The notes beneath the pieces are model-generated. The model saw only the letters and a program-made list of their open reading frames with translations. It was not told the origin of the DNA and did not search any database. From NCBI GenBank assembly GCA_002694345.1, contig NZLV01000241.1:1-9635 (forward strand): a DNA stretch of 9,635 nt. Reading direction: 5' to 3'. Of the stretch, positions 5,817 to 9,635 are shown piece after piece; positions within the stretch are counted from its first letter, which is position 1; each line of letters begins with the position of its first letter. A program made the translations under genes and the position numbers. This DNA is from Maricaulis sp. (GTDB lineage Bacteria; Pseudomonadota; Alphaproteobacteria; Caulobacterales; Maricaulaceae).

Positions 5817-8212
5817 CCGGTCGGGCCCGGGATATCGCCGCCGCCCTGCCGGCGCGCCTGGACCGGAAAATGGTGCGGGATCTCTGGGCGATCCGGCTGC
5901 AGGCCCTGGCGATCGCCCTGGTCGTGGCCGCCGGGGTCGCCGTGCTCGTGGTCTCGGCCGGCATGCTGGACAGTCTGCGCGAGACCCGCGACGCCTATTA
6001 TGACCGCTACCGCTTTGCCGATGTCTGGGCCCCCGTGGTGCGCGCGCCGGACAGTGTCGCCGAGGCGATCCACCAGCTGGACGGCGTGGCCCAGGTCGAG
6101 GCCCGGGTCCGCCAGCCCGTCCTGTTCGACATGCCCGGCCTGTCAGCCCCGGCCAGCGGGCTGATCCTCTCCCTGCCGGAAACCGGCCTGCCCCGCGTCA
6201 ACCGCATCCACCTGACCGAGGGCCGCCGGCCGCGGGCGGGCCAGCGCGAGGAAATCGTCCTGCTGGACGGGTTTGCCCGCGCCCATGGCCTGGCCATTGG
6301 TGACCGGGTCACCGCCACGATCCGCGGCGGCCGGGAGGAATTCCGCGTGGTCGGCTTCGCCCTGGCGCCGGAATTCGTCTACGCCATCGCGCCCGGCCAG
6401 ATCGTGCCCGATGACCGGCTCTACGGCGTGGCCTGGATGGGCCGCGATGCGCTGGAACAGGCCGCCGACAGCGCCGGTGCCTTCAACGAGGCAGCGCTCA
6501 TTCTCCAGCCGGGCGCGCGGGAGCGCAGCGTGATCGACGCGCTGGACCGGCTGCTGGCGCCCTGGGGCGCGCCGGGCGCCCATGGCCGCGAGGACCATAT
6601 CTCCGACGCCTTCGTGTCCAGCGAGATCAACCAGCTCGGCACAATGGCCTCGCTCCTGCCCCCGGTCTTCCTGGTGGTGGCGGCCTTCCTGGTGAATGTG
6701 GTCCTGACCCGGCTGATCGCCATGGAGCGCGCCCAGATCGGCTTGCTGAAAGCCTTCGGCTACCACTCCCGCGACGTGGTCTGGCACTACACCAAATTCG
6801 CCCTCGTCATCGGCGCGGCAGGACTGGCGCTGGGCGTGGGCGGCGGGACCTGGCTGGGCCGGCTGATGGCGGCCATGTATATCGAATACTACCATTTCCC
6901 CTTCCTCCTCTTCGACCTGCCCGCCTCGGTCTATGCCGCCTCGCTGGGCGTGACCCTGCTGGCCGTGGGCGGCGGGGCCATGCTGGCCGGATTGCGGGCA
7001 GCACGATTGTCACCGGCCGAAGCCATGCGCCCCTCACCGCCGCCGGACTATTCGCGCGCCCTCGGTGCCGCACTGGCCCGCTGGAAACGGTTCGACCAGC
7101 AATCGCGAATGATCCTGCGCCATACGCTGCGCTGGCCGGCCCGCTCCGCCTTCACCCTGGCCGGGGTCGCGATCTCGGTCGGCCTGCTGGCCAGTTCCAT
7201 GTATTTCCTGGATGCGACGCGGGCGATGATCGATGCCCATTTCTACCAGTCCAACCGCCAGGACGTGACGGTCAGCCTGGTCGAGCCGCGCCCGCGCGCC
7301 GCCCTGCATGCCATCGCCCGCCTGCCCGGCGTGCTGACCGCGGAACCGGTTCGCTATGCCCCGGCCCGCCTGCGGTTTGCCGGGCATGAGGAAAGAATGG
7401 CGCTGACCGGGGCCCCGCCGGGCGCCCACCTGTCCCGCCTGATCGACAGCCAGGGCCGTCCCGTCACGCCGCCGCCGGGCTCGATCATCCTGTCCCGCGA
7501 CCTAGCCGCCCCCCTGGGTGTGTCACCGGGGGACCGGATCGAGGTCGAGATCACCGAGGGCAACCGGCCCGTCTTCGAGCTCTCCGTGGCCAATGTCGTC
7601 ACCACGCTGATCGGCTCCGGCGCCATCATGGATATCGGCGATCTCAACCGGCTTCTGGGCGAGGATGCCGTCATTTCCGGTGCCTGGCTGCGCATTGATC
7701 CGGACCAGGCCGACACGCTCTATGCCGAGCTGAAGAACGCCCCGGCGATCGGCGAGGTCTCCCTGCAGAACGAGGCCCGCGAACAGTTCGAGCGATTGAT
7801 GGATGAAGGCATGGGCGCCTCCATCTACATCTACACCCTGTTCGCCGGCATGATCGCTGTCGGCGTGATCTACAACAGTGTGCGCATCTCCTTTTCCGAG
7901 CGCGAACACGAACTCGCCGTGCTGCGCGTCCTCGGCTTCACGCGCGGCGAGGTCGCCTATGTCCTGCTCGGCGAGATCGCGCTGCTCACCCTGATCGCCC
8001 TGCCCGCCGGCGCCCTGATGGGTGCGGGCCTGGCCTGGTATTTCTCCGAGGCGATGAGCTCGGACCTGTTCCGCCTGCCCTATATCATCCGGCCGGCCAC
8101 GTTTGGCTATTCCGTCCTTGTCGTGCTGATCGTCGCGCTTTCCTCAGGCCTCATGGTCCGGGCGCGCCTCAACCGGCTCGACATGGTCGCGGCCCTCAAA
8201 TCGGGAGACTAG
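5813..8212 (+). CDS. ABC transporter permease with two FtsX/MacB-type halves
   Basis: The 799-residue inner-membrane permease has an internally duplicated layout. Each half is one helix (about 29-51 and 440-466), a large periplasmic domain (about 52-275 and 467-668) and a three-helix FtsX block (about 276-406 and 669-799), giving 8 predicted helices. The repeated coupling motif is MERAQIGLLKAFGY (from 304) in the first half and SEREHELAVLRVLGF (695-709) in the second. The N-terminal RKMVRDLWAIRLQALAIALVVAAGVAV is typical of double-FtsX permeases. It is larger than MacB and lacks a fused ATPase; length and plan resemble E. coli YbbP. The GTG at 5813 lies inside the ATPase stop (GTGA), a 4-nt overlap; the internal Met20 is an alternative start, but the coupling favours the GTG. 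The protein probably moves substrate from membrane or periplasm outward. The cargo is unknown. Confidence 0.9.
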   Translation: MTGRARDIAAALPARLDRKMVRDLWAIRLQALAIALVVAAGVAVLVVSAGMLDSLRETRDAYYDRYRFADVWAPVVRAPDSVAEAIHQLDGVAQVEARVRQPVLFDMPGLSAPASGLILSLPETGLPRVNRIHLTEGRRPRAGQREEIVLLDGFARAHGLAIGDRVTATIRGGREEFRVVGFALAPEFVYAIAPGQIVPDDRLYGVAWMGRDALEQAADSAGAFNEAALILQPGARERSVIDALDRLLAPWGAPGAHGREDHISDAFVSSEINQLGTMASLLPPVFLVVAAFLVNVVLTRLIAMERAQIGLLKAFGYHSRDVVWHYTKFALVIGAAGLALGVGGGTWLGRLMAAMYIEYYHFPFLLFDLPASVYAASLGVTLLAVGGGAMLAGLRAARLSPAEAMRPSPPPDYSRALGAALARWKRFDQQSRMILRHTLRWPARSAFTLAGVAISVGLLASSMYFLDATRAMIDAHFYQSNRQDVTVSLVEPRPRAALHAIARLPGVLTAEPVRYAPARLRFAGHEERMALTGAPPGAHLSRLIDSQGRPVTPPPGSIILSRDLAAPLGVSPGDRIEVEITEGNRPVFELSVANVVTTLIGSGAIMDIGDLNRLLGEDAVISGAWLRIDPDQADTLYAELKNAPAIGEVSLQNEAREQFERLMDEGMGASIYIYTLFAGMIAVGVIYNSVRISFSEREHELAVLRVLGFTRGEVAYVLLGEIALLTLIALPAGALMGAGLAWYFSEAMSSDLFRLPYIIRPATFGYSVLVVLIVALSSGLMVRARLNRLDMVAALKSGD

Positions 8213-8218
8213 ACCGTC

Positions 8219-9424
8219 ATGACGCTTCGTTTCCGCACCCTATTCTGGTCGGTCACGGCCTTGCTGGTCATCGCCATCATCGGCTGGAGTTTCTGGCCCC
8301 GACCGGTGCTGGTGGATACGGCCCCGATCACGCGCGGACCGCTCTCGGTCCAGATCCGCGATGAGGGCCGCACCCGGATCCGCGATGTCTATGCCATCGC
8401 CGCCCCGGTCTCCGGCCGCCTGCTCCGCATCGATTGGGAGCCGGGCGATGAGATCACCACCGGGGATGTCCTGGCCCGCGTCCTGCCAGCGGAACCCTCC
8501 ATTCTCGACGCCCGCAGCCAGGGCGAGGCCGAAGCCGCCATCGCCCTCGCCGAAGCCGCCCTCTCCGCCGCCCGCGCCGAGGCCCAGACTGCCCGCTCCG
8601 CCCTCGACCTGGCCCGCGAGGAACACACGCGCATCGCCCGCCTGCGCGAAACCGGCATTGCCTCCCAGGCCCAGCTTGACCGCGCCGCCGCCGAACTGCG
8701 CGCCGCCCAGGCGGCCTCCGGCCGTGCCCAGGCCGCCATCCGCATGCGCGAGGCGGAGATCGAGGCGGCCCGCGTCCATCTCCATGGCAGCGGCTCCGGC
8801 GACCAGACCCCCGCGATCTTCGACATCCGCTCGCCGATCGAAGGCCGCGTCCTGCAAGTGGTGCGCGAAAGCGAAGGCCCGGTCGCAGCCGGAGCTCCCC
8901 TGCTCGAGATCGGCGAACCGTCAGGACTGGAAATCGTCGCTGAATTCCTCTCCGCCGATGCCGTCCAGACCGGACCGGGCGATGCCGCCGAGATCACCGG
9001 CTGGCGCCGCGATGCGCCGCCCCTGCCCGCCCGCGTCCGCCGCGTCGAACCCTATGGCTTCGAACAGGTCTCCGCCCTCGGCGTGGAAGAACAGCGCGTC
9101 AATGTCGTGCTGGATTTCACCGGTGAGCCGGCCGACTGGTCAGCCCTGGGGCATGGCTATCGCGTCGAAACCGCGATCACCGTCTGGAACAGTGAAGACG
9201 CCCTTCGCGTCCCCGTCGCCGCCCTCTTCCGCCAGGATGGGGACTGGGCCGTCTACCGCATCGACCAGGACCGCGCCCGCCTCACCCCGGTCCGGATCGG
9301 CCGCGACAACGGCGTCGACGCCGAAGTCCTGGGCGGCCTGTCCGCAGACGATGTCGTCGTGCTCTATCCTGGCGAAGGCGTGGTCGATGGCGCCACCGTG
9401 AAGGACCGCGACCTGGCGGAGTAG
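8219..9424 (+). CDS. HlyD/MacA-type periplasmic adaptor (membrane fusion protein)
   Basis: The 401-residue adaptor has one N-terminal anchor helix (about 8-26) and no lipobox Cys, so it is probably held in the inner membrane by that helix. It has split lipoyl-like halves (59-89 with PVSGRLLRIDWEPGDEITTGDVL, and 201-232 with DIRSPIEGRVLQVV...GAPLLEIG), an Ala/Glu/Arg-rich coiled-coil hairpin between them (about 98-188, turn near ETGIASQAQLD), then a beta-barrel (about 235-330) and a membrane-proximal domain to the end. Such adaptors bridge an inner-membrane transporter to an outer-membrane TolC-type channel. The ATG at 8219 is 6 nt after the permease stop; GGGAG at 8203-8207 inside the permease end is a plausible ribosome binding site 11 nt away. 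It is the last gene of the ABC cassette. No outer-membrane channel gene follows in the window. Confidence 0.92.
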   Translation: MTLRFRTLFWSVTALLVIAIIGWSFWPRPVLVDTAPITRGPLSVQIRDEGRTRIRDVYAIAAPVSGRLLRIDWEPGDEITTGDVLARVLPAEPSILDARSQGEAEAAIALAEAALSAARAEAQTARSALDLAREEHTRIARLRETGIASQAQLDRAAAELRAAQAASGRAQAAIRMREAEIEAARVHLHGSGSGDQTPAIFDIRSPIEGRVLQVVRESEGPVAAGAPLLEIGEPSGLEIVAEFLSADAVQTGPGDAAEITGWRRDAPPLPARVRRVEPYGFEQVSALGVEEQRVNVVLDFTGEPADWSALGHGYRVETAITVWNSEDALRVPVAALFRQDGDWAVYRIDQDRARLTPVRIGRDNGVDAEVLGGLSADDVVVLYPGEGVVDGATVKDRDLAE

Positions 9425-9429
9425 TTTTG

Positions 9430-9445
9430 CCCCCGCTTGCGGGGG
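9430..9445 (+). terminator. GC-rich hairpin just after the ABC cassette; weak terminator candidate
   Basis: CCCCCG (9430-9435) and CGGGGG (9440-9445) pair around the loop CTTG, 5 nt after the adaptor stop codon. No U-tract follows on either strand, so it does not fit a standard intrinsic terminator. Its core also resembles the CCCGCTTGCGGG hairpins of proteobacterial REP-type repeats, so it may be a fragment of the repeat cluster downstream. Confidence 0.4.
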
Positions 9446-9470
9446 GCCTGAATCAAGTCAGGCCAACGCC

Positions 9471-9519
9471 CTCCTTCTCCCCGGGGAGAAGGTGCCCTGA
9501 AAGGGCGGATGAGGGGGAA
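9471..9519 (+). repeat. REP-like palindromic element, left copy
   Basis: It begins with a perfect 20-nt palindrome (9473-9492, CCTTCTCCCC followed by its complement), then a second hairpin GCCCT-GAA-AGGGC (9494-9506), and a tail GGATGAGGGGGAA. This order (palindrome, small GCCC/GGGC hairpin, GGATGAGGG) matches a repeat type I know from many GC-rich proteobacterial genomes. No protein is encoded. It is one member of an inverted pair with the element at 9557-9604. Confidence 0.7.
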
Positions 9520-9556
9520 CGGCGAGGTCCTCGCGATTACCTGTAAGCACCGGGAT

Positions 9557-9604
9557 TTCCCCCTCTCCCGGCGCATGCGCGCCACCCTCTCCCAAGGGAG
9601 AGGG
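9557..9604 (-). repeat. REP-like palindromic element, right copy, inverted relative to the left copy
   Basis: Read on the minus strand it has the same parts in the same order as the left copy: hairpin CCCTCTCC/GGAGAGGG with loop CAAG on the plus strand (9585-9604), a second small hairpin GGCGC-ATGC-GCGCC (9570-9583), and a tail complementary to GAGGGGGAA. TTCCCCCTC (9557-9565) is the exact complement of GAGGGGGAA at 9511-9519 in the left copy, so the pair can fold into one long stem with the small hairpins as side arms. The sequence of the middle hairpin has diverged while pairing is kept. Confidence 0.7.
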
Positions 9605-9635
9605 AGTGCTGAACCAGCGCAACTTATCCCCACCC

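Larger units (their letters stand above)
9425..9635. other. Gene-free right end made of hairpins
   Basis: After the adaptor stop there is no credible coding frame; the minus-strand frame at 9364-9633 just reads through the repeats. The stretch holds the hairpin at 9430-9445, the inverted REP-like pair, a small hairpin GCGAG-GTC-CTCGC (9522-9534) in the loop between the copies, and an imperfect stem GTGCTG/CAGCGC near 9606-9620. Nothing recognisable lies in the last bases. Confidence 0.6.

Noticed and set aside
8361..9401. A 346-codon plus-strand frame inside the adaptor gene
   Set aside because: It is an out-of-frame, Pro/Ser/Ala/Arg-rich translation of the adaptor's coiled-coil region; the adaptor frame shows lipoyl, hairpin and barrel domains in the right order.

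Overview
The window is a GC-rich, tightly packed stretch of bacterial chromosome. It is probably from an alphaproteobacterium. Long open antisense frames, short intergenic gaps, a propionyl-CoA carboxylase alpha chain of the alphaproteobacterial/mitochondrial type and a DUF805 gene all fit that, and a Caulobacterales/Maricaulales-like host is a guess, not a demonstrated fact. No tRNA, rRNA, CRISPR array, insertion sequence or phage gene is visible.

Layout. (1) 1-379, plus strand: the C-terminal part of lipB (octanoyltransferase). (2) 386-3958, minus strand: four genes, read from the right as a small potassium-type ion channel, pccA, a DUF805 membrane protein and an unassigned four-helix membrane protein. 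The last three are 9 and 14 nt apart and look like one operon. lipB and this cluster converge on one hairpin at 371-394 that contains both stop codons. (3) 3959-4065: a 107-nt divergent spacer that must hold the starts of the two outward-facing transcripts. (4) 4066-4989, plus: a membrane fatty-acid-desaturase-type di-iron enzyme. (5) 5070-9424, plus: a three-gene ABC export cassette made of an ATPase, an 8-helix FtsX/MacB-type permease starting inside the ATPase stop codon (GTGA overlap), and a HlyD/MacA-type periplasmic adaptor 6 nt later. (6) 9425-9635: no gene, but a compact set of hairpins that includes an inverted pair of REP-like palindromic elements.

How the genes may work together. 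PccA is the biotin carboxylase/biotin carrier chain of propionyl-CoA carboxylase. Its beta chain is not in the window, and two small membrane proteins trail it. The second of these appears to keep a worn version of the DUF805 basic motif, so the two may be diverged paralogs. The ABC cassette has every inner-membrane and periplasmic part of a tripartite exporter but no outer-membrane channel gene. The desaturase lies only 80 nt upstream on the same strand with no clear terminator between, so a lipid or lipid-like cargo is possible but unproven.

Most of the window is ordinary core and accessory metabolism. I did not find a clearly new system. The points most worth a second look are the shared-stop hairpin, the DUF805/DUF805-like pair behind pccA, the TLGMGD channel filter, the desaturase-exporter adjacency and the inverted REP pair.
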